A stretch of DNA of 64,000 nt from the NCBI GenBank assembly GCA_030262725.1, contig JAJSZS010000009.1, positions 1 through 64,000 on the forward strand, read 5' to 3'. The position numbers and the translations under genes are program-made. Position 1 is the stretch's first letter, and every line of letters begins with the position of its first letter. Positions 27,025 through 39,113 of the stretch are shown piece by piece. Below the pieces are notes generated by a model, which searched no databases, had not been told where the DNA came from, and saw only the letters and a program-made list of their open reading frames with translations. This DNA is from Candidatus Desulfofervidus auxilii. GTDB taxonomy: Bacteria > Desulfobacterota > Desulfofervidia > Desulfofervidales > Desulfofervidaceae.

Positions 27025-28280
27025 TTAATAAAAACCTCTCTCGCTTCGGCCACAGTATACAGGGAGCCTGTAATGAGAACAAGGTCATCTGGGTATGCGA
27101 TGGAAAGGGCTATTTTTATAGCCTTTGGAATAGAAGGAATAGTTTTAATTTCTATTTTTTGATTATATTTTTGGACTATTTTTTTTAAAGATTCAGGCTC
27201 TGCTGCACGTTCTATTTTAGGAGCAGTTAAAATTAAAATATTTGCCAAAGGAAACAATATTTTTATCATTTTTTTTATATTTTTATCTTTCATAATACCT
27301 AAAATAAGAATCAAATTGTTAAATTGATAAAGAGAAAGCGTTTTTTTTAATGCTGATATTCCAGCAGGATTGTGAGCGCCATCCAAAACAACTTTTGGTT
27401 TTTCGTTTACTACTTCCCACCTTCCTGGCCAAGTAACTGTTTTTAAAGCAATTCTTATGGCTTTTTCTTCTATTAAAAAACCTTGATTTTCTAAAAGTTC
27501 TATTGCTCCCAGAGCTAAAGTAGCATTTTTTATTTGATGTGGCCCAAACAGATTGAGAGAAAGAGAAGGAATATATTTTTTAATACCAAGATAATTAAAT
27601 CCTATTTTTGTTTTATAATGCTTTATGTCTTTACCTAATCGATAAATTGGGGCTTTCTTCATCTGACAAATCTTTGAGAATAAAGAAATAAGATGTTTTT
27701 GTGTTACGCCAGTAATAAGAGGTTTTTTTGATTTGATAATACCAGCTTTTTCAAAAGCAATCTTTTCTAATGAATATCCAAGCCAACGCTGATGTTCAAG
27801 GGCAATATTCGTAATAATACTTACCTTTGGCAATAAAAGATTAGTAGCATCAAGTCTTCCTCCCATTCCAGTTTCTATTACTGCTAAATCTACTTTATTT
27901 TCAGCAAAATAGATAAAACAAAGAAGGGTGAGGAATTCAAAATAAGTAAGCTCATTATTAGATAGATATTTCTTTATTTCTTTAACAAAAAAAGAAAATT
28001 CTTCCTTTGAAATAAGTTTACTATTTATTTGAATGCGCTCTCTTACAGAATGTAAATGAGGAGAAGTAAAAAGCCCTACTTTATAGCCTGCTGTTTCTAA
28101 AATCTTTGCTAAAATAACAGCAGTAGAGCCTTTACCATTTGTACCAGCAATATGAATAGCAGAAAAATGTAATTGAGGCTGACCAAAGTAAGAAAGTGCT
28201 AAAGCAATATTGTCTAATCTTGGTTTTATTCCCTTTGCCTGAAGTTTGTTAATAAAATTGATTGCTTCTTTATAATACAT
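27009..28280 (-). CDS. folC: Dihydrofolate/folylpolyglutamate synthase FolC
   Basis: 423 residues of the Mur-ligase superfamily. Walker A is IHIAGTNGKGSTAVILAKIL; SPHLHSVRERIQIN and VIETGMGGRLDATN are typical of FolC, and the C-terminal domain begins PGRWEVVNEKPKVVLDGAHNPAG. It adds glutamate to dihydropteroate and folates. First gene of the minus-strand group folC-lptD-DUF72-DUF4388. No clear Shine-Dalgarno. Confidence 0.93.
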   Translation of the reverse strand: MYYKEAINFINKLQAKGIKPRLDNIALALSYFGQPQLHFSAIHIAGTNGKGSTAVILAKILETAGYKVGLFTSPHLHSVRERIQINSKLISKEEFSFFVKEIKKYLSNNELTYFEFLTLLCFIYFAENKVDLAVIETGMGGRLDATNLLLPKVSIITNIALEHQRWLGYSLEKIAFEKAGIIKSKKPLITGVTQKHLISLFSKICQMKKAPIYRLGKDIKHYKTKIGFNYLGIKKYIPSLSLNLFGPHQIKNATLALGAIELLENQGFLIEEKAIRIALKTVTWPGRWEVVNEKPKVVLDGAHNPAGISALKKTLSLYQFNNLILILGIMKDKNIKKMIKILFPLANILILTAPKIERAAEPESLKKIVQKYNQKIEIKTIPSIPKAIKIALSIAYPDDLVLITGSLYTVAEAREVFIKCIPE

Positions 28281-28340
28281 AAAGATTGAAATAAATATTA
28301 CACTCTTTCCATTTTTGCAAGCGAGAGCTATATATTATAT

Positions 28341-28838
28341 ATGGAAAGGGACGAATATTTTATGAGATTAGCTATTAAAGAAGCCCTTAAAGCAGAGGCA
28401 GAAAATGAAGTGCCAGTAGGTGCTGTTTTGGTTAAAGGAGAAGAAATTTTAGCTATGGCGCATAATCAAGTGATTCAGAAAGCGGATCCTACAGCACATG
28501 CTGAAATATTAGTTTTGAGAGAAGCAGCATTAAAGCTAAAAAATTATCGCTTGCTAGATACAGAACTTTATGTTACCATTGAACCGTGTATGATGTGCGG
28601 TGGGGCTATTATTCAGGCAAGGATAAAGCGACTTATATTTGGTGCATTTGAGCCTAAAATGGGTGTATTCGGTTCACTCTATGATTTAAGTCAAGATAAA
28701 AGGATTAATCATCGTTTAGAAGTTAAAGCTGGGATTTTAGCAGAAGAAATCCAAACTATTATGCAACAATTTTTTAAAAAGCGGAGAGGTACCGAAGAGG
28801 TCATAACGGGGGCGACTCGAAATCGCCTTGCCCCTTAA
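28341..28838 (+). CDS. tadA: tRNA adenosine(34) deaminase TadA
   Basis: 165 residues. The cytidine-deaminase fold has the zinc-binding HAEILVLREAA (His and catalytic Glu) and PCMMCGGAI (two Cys), and GAFEPKMGVFGSLYDL is TadA-specific. TadA makes inosine at position 34 of tRNA-Arg(ACG). The natural end should be near the basic FFKKRRG; the last about 18 codons run through the first half of the tRNA-Ser gene, and the stop codon is inside that tRNA. No Shine-Dalgarno is visible, and AT-only promoter-like DNA lies just upstream. Confidence 0.93.
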   Translation: MERDEYFMRLAIKEALKAEAENEVPVGAVLVKGEEILAMAHNQVIQKADPTAHAEILVLREAALKLKNYRLLDTELYVTIEPCMMCGGAIIQARIKRLIFGAFEPKMGVFGSLYDLSQDKRINHRLEVKAGILAEEIQTIMQQFFKKRRGTEEVITGATRNRLAP

Positions 28839-28874
28839 AGGGGCACGTGGGTTCGAATCCCACCCTCTCCGCCA
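28783..28874 (+). tRNA. tRNA-Ser(CGA), CCA encoded
   Basis: Acceptor GGAGAGG/CCTCTCC, anticodon stem GGCGA/TCGCC with loop CTCGAAA (anticodon CGA), a long variable arm (CCCCTTAAAGGGG) as required for class II tRNA, T-arm GTGGG-TTCGAAT-CCCAC, discriminator G and CCA. Its 5' 56 bases lie within the tadA reading frame. Confidence 0.96.
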
Positions 28875-28877
28875 GGC

Positions 28878-28971
28878 GGAGAGATGCCCGAGTGGCCGAA
28901 GGGGCACGACTGGAAATCGTGTGTGCGTCTAAAAAGGCGCACCGTGGGTTCGAATCCCACTCTCTCCGCCA
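28878..28971 (+). tRNA. tRNA-Ser(GGA), CCA encoded
   Basis: Acceptor GGAGAGA/TCTCTCC, anticodon loop CTGGAAA (anticodon GGA) in stem CACGA/TCGTG, a long variable arm (TGTGCGTCTAAAAAGGCGCA), T-arm GTGGG-TTCGAAT-CCCAC, discriminator G and CCA. Three bases separate it from the first tRNA-Ser. Confidence 0.96.
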
Positions 28972-28987
28972 TGAATTGGAATAAATT

Positions 28988-29089
28988 GGTAGCCGGGCCC
29001 TGTACGACGGAATCCCATGAACCCCGCCAGGCCCGGAAGGGAGCAACGGTAAGTGGGTAATTCCGTGTGTTGCAGGTAGCCTGGCTGCC
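28988..29089 (+). ncRNA. ffs: 4.5S signal recognition particle RNA, small bacterial form
   Basis: The universal SRP domain IV core is present: GCCAGGCCCGGAAGGGAGCA with GCAACGGTAAGTG (symmetric and asymmetric loops). The ends GGTAGCC and GGCTGCC pair with one wobble, which bounds the molecule at about 102 nt. It binds Ffh for co-translational membrane targeting. It lies between tRNA-Ser and dnaX, as in several other bacteria. Confidence 0.93.
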
Positions 29090-29123
29090 ATAACACTAAC
29101 AGCCAATCCGTTTCTTATTTGTT

Positions 29124-30650
29124 ATGTCTTATTTAGTATTAGCTAGAAAATGGCGTCCACAGAGTTTTGAAGAAGTTGTAGGTCAACTGCATGTTACTCA
29201 AACCCTTCAAAATGCCATTAAAGCAAATAGGGTACCTCATGCTCTTTTATTTTGTGGGCCTAGAGGTGTAGGTAAAACAACTGTTGCTCGCATCTTAGCA
29301 AAGGCTCTTAATTGTGAAAAAGGCCCTCTTCCTGAACCTTGTAATCAATGTGTTATTTGTCAGGAGATTGCCTCAGGTACATCAGTAGATGTGCATGAGA
29401 TAGATGCTGCTTCTAATCGTGGGATTGATGAGATTAGGGAAATTAGAGAAAATGTAAAATACCTTCCTTCTAGAGGGCGATATAAGGTTTATATTATTGA
29501 TGAAGTTCATATGCTTACAAAAGAGGCTTTTAATGCTTTACTTAAAACTTTAGAAGAACCACCTTCACATGTAGTTTTCATCTTTGCTACTACTGAACCT
29601 CATAAAATTCCAGCTACTATCCTTTCTCGCTGCCAACGTTTTCCCTTTAGACGTGTAAGTACACGACTTATTTATGAAAGAATTAAAAAAATTGCTTTAG
29701 AAGAAAAAATAGAAATCAAAGAGGCAGCTATCTGGTTGATAGCAAGGGTAGCAGCTGGAAGTTTAAGAGATGCCTTAAGCTTACTTGATCAAGTAATTTC
29801 TTTTACTCATCCTCCAATTGACATTAAACATGTGCAAGCTATTTTAGGTATATTTGACAATTCTTTTATTTTTGAAATTATTAAGGCTATCCTTAATCAA
29901 GATGTAAAAAAAGTTATGGAAATTATAGCAAGAATTTCTGAAGAAGGTGAAGATTTAAGAGAATTTTATTATCAATTAGTTTCTTATTGGCGTAATATGT
30001 TAATGCTCAAAATTAATCCAGAGACTTCATTGGTAGATTTACCTGATGATGAATTGATTGTTTTAAAAAATATGTCCAATCACATTTCACTTTCTCAATT
30101 AGAACAACTTTTTATGATGCTTTTAACAGAGGAAAATATGTTACGTTTTACTACACAACCTCGTTTTGTCCTTGAAGGTTTGCTTCTTAAAATGGCAGAA
30201 TTTAGCCGTATTGTGCCTATTGAGACGATTATTGAGAAATTGGCTATGCCTTCTCTTGAAAAGAAAGTAGCTGAAGTAAAAGAAATTGAGGAAAAACCAA
30301 TTGAACCTACATTTAAAGATGCACTTTTAAAAATCTTAAAAAGAGAGAGTCCAATACTAGCTATTATAGTAGAAAATGCTCAATTTAGTTTAAAAGATTC
30401 AATTTTAAATGTAAGTCTTTCTGATGCTCATGCTAAGTTATTAAAAGAGGAAGGTTTTTTAAAAATATTTAAAAAGGCATGTAATCAAGTGTTAAAAAAA
30501 GATTATGAATTAGTGATTGGAACAAATGATGGTGAAGAAAGATTGATTATAAAAAATCAACAAAAGGATTTTGATCTTTTAAAAGAAGTGTTAAAAATCT
30601 TTGGTGGGGAAGTTGTAAGAAATAAAAATGAGGTAAAAAATGAATATTAA
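29124..30650 (+). CDS. dnaX: DNA polymerase III subunits gamma/tau
   Basis: 508 residues. Typical start YLVLARKWRPQSFEEVVGQ, Walker A GPRGVGKTT (about 45-53), a zinc module with Cys in NCEKGPLPEPCNQCVICQE, Walker B with VYIIDEVHMLT, sensor FATTEPHKIPATILSRCQRF, and a C-terminal tau-like part with an alpha-binding region. It is the ATPase of the clamp loader. No Shine-Dalgarno is evident. Whether a shorter gamma form arises by frameshifting was not determined. Its end overlaps ybaB by 11 bp. Confidence 0.95.
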   Translation: MSYLVLARKWRPQSFEEVVGQLHVTQTLQNAIKANRVPHALLFCGPRGVGKTTVARILAKALNCEKGPLPEPCNQCVICQEIASGTSVDVHEIDAASNRGIDEIREIRENVKYLPSRGRYKVYIIDEVHMLTKEAFNALLKTLEEPPSHVVFIFATTEPHKIPATILSRCQRFPFRRVSTRLIYERIKKIALEEKIEIKEAAIWLIARVAAGSLRDALSLLDQVISFTHPPIDIKHVQAILGIFDNSFIFEIIKAILNQDVKKVMEIIARISEEGEDLREFYYQLVSYWRNMLMLKINPETSLVDLPDDELIVLKNMSNHISLSQLEQLFMMLLTEENMLRFTTQPRFVLEGLLLKMAEFSRIVPIETIIEKLAMPSLEKKVAEVKEIEEKPIEPTFKDALLKILKRESPILAIIVENAQFSLKDSILNVSLSDAHAKLLKEEGFLKIFKKACNQVLKKDYELVIGTNDGEERLIIKNQQKDFDLLKEVLKIFGGEVVRNKNEVKNEY

Positions 30651-30948
30651 TCAATTGATGAAACAGGCAAAAAAGATTCAAGCAAAGATAGCTGAATTAC
30701 AAGAAGAGATGGCAAAAAAGACTGTTGAGGCCTCAGTTGGTGGGGGAATGGTGAAAGTGGTAGCTAATGGTCGTCAAGAAATTGTTTCTATCAGTATTGA
30801 TCCAGAGGTAGTTAATCCAGATGATGTGGAGATGCTTCAAGATTTAATATTAGCAGCAGTAAATGAAGCATTAAAGCGCTCTCAAGAAATGGTGGCAGAA
30901 GAAATGAGCAAACTTACTGGAGGATTACGCATTCCAGGATTATTTTAA
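30640..30948 (+). CDS. ybaB: YbaB/EbfC family nucleoid-associated protein
   Basis: 102 residues: an amphipathic N-terminal helix (MNINQLMKQAKKIQAKIAELQEEM), then VEASVGGGMVKVVANGRQEIVSISIDPE, and a C-terminal helix ending GLRIPGLF. It binds DNA as a dimer. The ATG is inside the dnaX end behind GAGGT. The dnaX-ybaB pair is conserved; the usual third gene recR is replaced by ligA. Confidence 0.94.
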   Translation: MNINQLMKQAKKIQAKIAELQEEMAKKTVEASVGGGMVKVVANGRQEIVSISIDPEVVNPDDVEMLQDLILAAVNEALKRSQEMVAEEMSKLTGGLRIPGLF

Positions 30949-30953
30949 AATAA

Positions 30954-33125
<2,172 letters not shown>

Positions 33126-33135
33126 CTGATAAAAT

Positions 33136-33792
33136 TTAAATTTTTCTTGGACCAAATATTTTTGTACCTATCCGAATAAGGTTTGCCCCTTCTTCAATAG
33201 CAATCTTATAAGAATCACTCATCCCCATAGATAAATAGCGCATCTCTACATTTGGAATATTTAATCTTTTTATCTCTTCAAATAATTCCTTTGTTAATCG
33301 GAAATAAGGGCGTAATTTTTCTGCATCATCTAACCAAGGCCCCATAGTCATTAAGCCCATAATTTTAATATTATTTAAAGGAGAAATACGTTTAATTAAA
33401 TTTATCACTTCCTCTGGCATTACACCTGCCTTTTGTGGCTCTTTAGCACTATTAACCTCAATCAATATAGGCATTATCTTATTTATCTTTTTACATCTTT
33501 TATCAATCTCCTTTGCTAATTCATAACTATCTACTGTTTCAATCATATCAAATATCTCTACTGCCTTTTTTACTTTGTTTTTCTGTAAGTGACCAATCAT
33601 ATGCCATTTTGCCACTAAATTTACCTTTTCTTTTGCCTTCATTGCCTCCTGCACATAATTTTCCCCAATAATTTTAATGCCTGCCCTAATGGCTTCTTCT
33701 ATCTCTTCTGGACTACGAGTCTTTGCTGCTGCCTCAAGTATTACCCCTTCTGGCAATTCTTCTAAAATAGCCTTTACATTCTCCCTAATCAT
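33136..33792 (-). CDS. PLP homeostasis protein (YggS/PLPBP family)
   Basis: 218 residues. PLP-binding Lys in LEAAAKTRSPEEIEEAI, then GIKIIGENYVQEAMKAK, WHMIGHLQKNKVKKAV, MGLMTMGPW and the phosphate site YLSMGMSDSYKIAIEEGANLIRIGTKIFG. The family has no known enzymatic activity and buffers pyridoxal phosphate. The stop lies 10 bp from the convergent ligA stop. Confidence 0.9.
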   Translation of the reverse strand: MIRENVKAILEELPEGVILEAAAKTRSPEEIEEAIRAGIKIIGENYVQEAMKAKEKVNLVAKWHMIGHLQKNKVKKAVEIFDMIETVDSYELAKEIDKRCKKINKIMPILIEVNSAKEPQKAGVMPEEVINLIKRISPLNNIKIMGLMTMGPWLDDAEKLRPYFRLTKELFEEIKRLNIPNVEMRYLSMGMSDSYKIAIEEGANLIRIGTKIFGPRKI

Positions 33793-33827
33793 TTTATACC
33801 TTTATAAGCTCTATAGACTGTATATTT

Positions 33828-34146
33828 TTAAAATTTTGGTCTCATAATAATTAATATCAGAGCATCATTTCCAAAAATTCCATATTTTTGCATAATATTG
33901 GGCAATTTTAACAGATCATTTTTTGTAATTTCCTTTATTTTTAAATTAAGACCATTCAAAAAAGTTATTATTAATTTTATATCCTCTGCAAGTTTTTTAA
34001 CTTTTTCTTTATTAAAAGTATTTTATGAAATACCTCATCTATCACTCGTGTTTTATTTGTCCAAGTTCATTAAGTTTAAATACTTCCTTACTCATTCCAT
34101 ATAGATGATATATGAAGGCATTTGCATCAACAAATACAGCTTTTAT
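33828..34146 (-). pseudogene. Decayed PIN-domain (VapC-like) toxin
   Basis: Reading the minus strand from 34146, the peptide IKAVFVDANAFIYHLYGMSKEV is a PIN-domain N-terminus with the first catalytic Asp, but there is no start codon (upstream codons include TGA and TAA), and a TGA stops it at 34042. In another frame, from about 34016 to 33828, comes a recognisable PIN C-terminal half (KLAEDIKLIITFLNG, then LPNIMQKYGIFGNDALILIIMRP), with an acidic NDA motif like the last catalytic Asp. At least one stop and one frameshift separate the halves. Plus-strand frames across this stretch are not coding. Confidence 0.65.
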
Positions 34147-34465
34147 CTTCTGTTATTTTTCTCACATATTCTTTATTTTTTGTTCTAAAAATACCAAAAA
34201 ACTTTTCTGAATTTGTTTTTAAAGTATCTTGGTAGATCTCAAAAGCTTTTTTTTGTATCTCTTTATATGAAGGAATTTCTCCCTTTTTTTCGTCCATTAG
34301 CATTTTTATAGCCTTCTTTATGTATTCTTTTAATCCTAAAGGCACTTGAACTTTTCTTTGTTTTCCTTCTCTATTCCAAGCCTTACGAACAGGCAGATTT
34401 AATTCTTCCTTGACCTGAGCTATATAACAGGTCTTAAATGTTGCTGGAGAATTAATCATTTTCAT
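34127..34465 (-). CDS. Unrecognised small protein, probable antitoxin partner of the decayed PIN gene
   Basis: 112 residues, basic and predicted mostly helical (KEYIKKAIKMLMDEKKG, SYKEIQKKAFEIYQDTL). AAGGGGAT lies five bases before ATG 34465, a good ribosome binding site. Its 3' end overlaps the start of the PIN remnant by 20 bp, an overlap typical of antitoxin-toxin pairs. I do not recognise the family from the sequence; antitoxin is an inference from context. It is divergent from bioF. Confidence 0.5.
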   Translation of the reverse strand: MKMINSPATFKTCYIAQVKEELNLPVRKAWNREGKQRKVQVPLGLKEYIKKAIKMLMDEKKGEIPSYKEIQKKAFEIYQDTLKTNSEKFFGIFRTKNKEYVRKITEDKSCIC

Positions 34466-34568
34466 AAAATCCCCTTCTTTTAAATACAGTTTCTTAAATT
34501 AGAGTATTTTAATATAGACTATTTTAAATTTATTTCAAGTAGTTAAAATTTTAATAAATCCACATAAC

Positions 34569-34606
34569 TTGACAGCATCGTTAACTTATTATTATTTAAG
34601 GTTAAC
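34569..34606 (+). promoter_or_regulatory. Biotin operon promoter with BirA-like operator
   Basis: TTGACA (34569-34574), 18 bp, TATTTA (34593-34598). Two GTTAAC half-sites (34580-34585 and 34601-34606) lie 15 bp apart and enclose the -10 box; the second is directly joined to the bioF ATG. GTTAAC cores in this layout are the hallmark of BirA repressor sites, but the gap is about one base shorter than the usual consensus, and the outer bases match poorly on the left. Confidence 0.5.
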
Positions 34607-36392
<1,786 letters not shown>

Positions 36393-37748
36393 ATGAAAGA
36401 GATTGAACATTTAAGATACATAGATACACATATTATTTGGCATCCATTTACACAGATGAAGGAGTATGAGAATGAGAATGCACCTATTATTGTAGCAGGT
36501 GAAGGAAATTATTTAATTGATATTGAGGGGAGACGTTATTTGGATGGTGTTTCTTCTTTATGGGTAAATATTCATGGACATAGGGTAAAGGAGATAGATG
36601 AGGCAATAAAGAGACAGCTTGATAAGATTGCCCATTCCACCCTTTTAGGTATTGGTAATGTGCCTTCCATTCAATTGGCAGAAAAGCTTATAAAGATTAC
36701 ACCAAAATGTCTTACCAAAATATTTTTTTCAGACAATGGTTCTACTGGAGTAGAGATTGCCTTAAAGATGGCATTCCAATACTTTCAAAATATTGGAAAG
36801 AAAGAAAAAAAGAGGTTTCTTTCCTTTTATAATGCATATCATGGAGACACTTTAGGAGCAGTTGGTGTAGGGGGTATCTCCCTTTTTCATCAAATTTATG
36901 GAGATATTGTTATTTCATCTATAAAGGTACCTTCTCCCTATTGTTATCGCTGTCCTTATAAGAAAGAGCCATTAAATTGTAATAAAGAATGTTTTAAAGA
37001 TTTAGAAGAAAATATAAGAAAATATGCATCTTCTTTAGCTGCTGTTATTATTGAGCCCATTATTCAGGCAGCAGCAGGTATGATTGTTTTTCCTAAAGGA
37101 TATTTAAGGTTTTTAAGAGAACTATGTAATCATTATGAAATACTGCTTATCTGCGATGAAGTAGCAACTGGTTTTGGCAGAACAGGTAAGATGTTTGCCT
37201 GTGAACATGAGGATGTTTGCCCTGATTTTATGGTCTTAAGCAAAGGGATTACAGGTGGATATCTACCTTTAGCAGCGACATTAACAACAGAAGAGGTCTA
37301 TCAGGCATTTTATGATGATTATGAAAAGTTAAAGACATTCTTTCATGGTCATTCTTATACAGGCAATCCTTTAGGATGTGCAGCTGCTATAGCAAATATA
37401 GAACTATTTGAAAAAAATAAAGTAATAGAAAGACTTTCTCCTAAAATTGATTTGCTCAAAAAGGAGCTTGAAAGATTTTTTGAGCTTAAGCATGTAGGGG
37501 ACATAAGGCAGGCAGGTTTCATGGTTGGGATAGAGCTTGTAAAGGAAAAAAGAAAAAAAACTCCTTTTCCTTTAAAGGAGCGTATAGGGCATAAAGTCAT
37601 TAGAGCAGCAAGAAAAAGGGGATTAATTATAAGACCACTTGGTGATGTGATTGTTATCCTTCCACCATTAAGTATTAGTGAAGAAGAATTAAAGTTTCTT
37701 TGTCATGTAGTTTATGAAAGTATAAAGGAAGTAACAGATGGAATGTAA
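36393..37748 (+). CDS. bioA: Adenosylmethionine-8-amino-7-oxononanoate aminotransferase BioA
   Basis: 451 residues of class III aminotransferase. Landmarks: IIWHPFTQMKEY at the start (SAM-binding side), FSDNGSTGVEIALKMA, YHGDTLGAVGVGG, LICDEVATGFGRTG, PLP-Lys in LSKGITGGYLPLAAT and FFHGHSYTGNPLGCAAA. It follows bioD directly and overlaps the hydrolase gene by 11 bp. Confidence 0.95.
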   Translation: MKEIEHLRYIDTHIIWHPFTQMKEYENENAPIIVAGEGNYLIDIEGRRYLDGVSSLWVNIHGHRVKEIDEAIKRQLDKIAHSTLLGIGNVPSIQLAEKLIKITPKCLTKIFFSDNGSTGVEIALKMAFQYFQNIGKKEKKRFLSFYNAYHGDTLGAVGVGGISLFHQIYGDIVISSIKVPSPYCYRCPYKKEPLNCNKECFKDLEENIRKYASSLAAVIIEPIIQAAAGMIVFPKGYLRFLRELCNHYEILLICDEVATGFGRTGKMFACEHEDVCPDFMVLSKGITGGYLPLAATLTTEEVYQAFYDDYEKLKTFFHGHSYTGNPLGCAAAIANIELFEKNKVIERLSPKIDLLKKELERFFELKHVGDIRQAGFMVGIELVKEKRKKTPFPLKERIGHKVIRAARKRGLIIRPLGDVIVILPPLSISEEELKFLCHVVYESIKEVTDGM

Positions 37749-38388
37749 GATATTTTTAAAAAATGTTTTAGATACACCCACCTATTTTTTATCTCCTCCT
37801 TCTGCCAAAGATAATGCCATTGTTTTACATGGTTATGGAAGTAATAAAGAGGAGATAATTGGTTGTGCCTTAACAATAGCAAGGGCAAATTTTAATGTAT
37901 ATGTGCCTGACTTACCAGGTCATGGAGAAAATAAAGAAACATTTAATTTAAAGACATTAAAAAAATTTGTTGAAGGACTTAAAAGATTTGAATTTAAATT
38001 AGCTCTTGGTCATAGCCTTGGGGCAAGGATTGTCTTTCAGCTTCCTTGTGAAAGGATTATCTTAATTTCCCCTCCTTTAGAAGCTATATTTGATGGGACA
38101 AAAAAAGAACTTTTAACTATTTTAAGAGCAAGAAGGGTAAAAGAAGAAAAATATTATGAAGGTTTAAGAGATGCCTTGAAATCATTGCCAATAACTTTTA
38201 AAGCATTTAAGGAAATTTTGTTTATTTATGCAAAAAATGATCTTTTAACTGTCAAAGAGGCAGCAAAAAGGGCAAGGGTATTAAATATAAAAATAGAAAT
38301 TATCCCTGATGCAAATCACAATGATGTTATTTCATCTCAAATTACTTTTAAAAGGATAAAAGAATGGTTATCCCATTCTCTTTATTAG
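37738..38388 (+). CDS. Alpha/beta hydrolase, likely pimeloyl-ACP methyl ester esterase
   Basis: 216 residues. LHGYGSNKEEII carries the oxyanion-hole HG, GHSLGA is the nucleophile elbow with Ser, and a late Asp (YAKNDLLT) and His (DANHNDV) complete the triad. Position in the operon, between bioA and bioC, matches the step that needs removal of the methyl ester added by BioC (performed by BioH, BioG, BioK, BioJ or BioV in different bacteria). It is shorter than BioH and has no obvious lid insertion, so I give no symbol. Overlaps both neighbours. Confidence 0.72.
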   Translation: MECKIFLKNVLDTPTYFLSPPSAKDNAIVLHGYGSNKEEIIGCALTIARANFNVYVPDLPGHGENKETFNLKTLKKFVEGLKRFEFKLALGHSLGARIVFQLPCERIILISPPLEAIFDGTKKELLTILRARRVKEEKYYEGLRDALKSLPITFKAFKEILFIYAKNDLLTVKEAAKRARVLNIKIEIIPDANHNDVISSQITFKRIKEWLSHSLY

Positions 38389-39113
38389 CTGATTTATATG
38401 AAAATAAAATAAATTTTTGGTTTTATTATTATATTGCAGATGCCTTATGTAAATTAATAAAAGATTTTTCTTTCAAAAATATTTTAGAGCTTGGAGCAGG
38501 TACAGGTATCTCTACGCAGGTTTTAAAAAGATACTTTCCTAAGGCAAAGATTTTTGCTACTGATCCATGTATAGAGATGTTGAGATTAGCAAAAAATAAG
38601 AATTTAAATAATGTAGATTATCTTGTTTTAAAAGCAGAGGATGTTATTTCTCTTAAAGAAAAATATGACCTTATCTTTGGTAACTTTTGTTATCATTGGT
38701 TTGAAAATGGTACAGCAATTAGATTAAAAAAATGTCTTAAAAAAGATGGTGTTTTAGCCTTTTCTATACCAATCAATTGTGCAGATGGTCTTTTAGGAAA
38801 TAAGTTACTTTTAAATGTTTATCGCAATTTAAAAAAACATTATCATTTTTCTCATAGACCTTCATTGAGGTTTAAAGAGATATTAAAAGAGTTTAAGGAC
38901 TTTAAATTATCTTACCATTTTCTCTCTTTTTCTGAATCTTATTCTGCTAATGAATGGTTTAAAATCTTATATAGTCGTGGTTCATGGCATTATCTTTTTA
39001 AAGGATATATAAAAGAGGCAAAAGATTTTTGGTTAAAATATGAAAATAAAAAAGAAATACCTTTAAGATGGCATATTTTACTTTTAATTGGGATTAATAA
39101 TGGAAAATCTTAA
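38364..39113 (+). CDS. bioC: Malonyl-ACP O-methyltransferase BioC
   Basis: 249 residues with the SAM-binding motif I ILELGAGTGISTQVL, acidic motif FATDP and YDLIFGNFCYHWF, as in BioC. It methylates malonyl-ACP to prime pimelate synthesis by the fatty acid system. The start overlaps the hydrolase, and the end overlaps bioB. The family is weakly conserved, so the operon position carries part of the assignment. Confidence 0.85.
   Translation: MVIPFSLLADLYENKINFWFYYYIADALCKLIKDFSFKNILELGAGTGISTQVLKRYFPKAKIFATDPCIEMLRLAKNKNLNNVDYLVLKAEDVISLKEKYDLIFGNFCYHWFENGTAIRLKKCLKKDGVLAFSIPINCADGLLGNKLLLNVYRNLKKHYHFSHRPSLRFKEILKEFKDFKLSYHFLSFSESYSANEWFKILYSRGSWHYLFKGYIKEAKDFWLKYENKKEIPLRWHILLLIGINNGKS

Noticed and set aside
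28801-29106. Minus-strand open frame across tRNA-Ser and SRP RNA
   Set aside because: It is antisense to three well-defined RNA genes and has no protein-like composition.
33898-34104. Plus-strand 68-codon open frame
   Set aside because: It is the complement of the PIN remnant, rich in Phe/Ile/Lys without any domain pattern.
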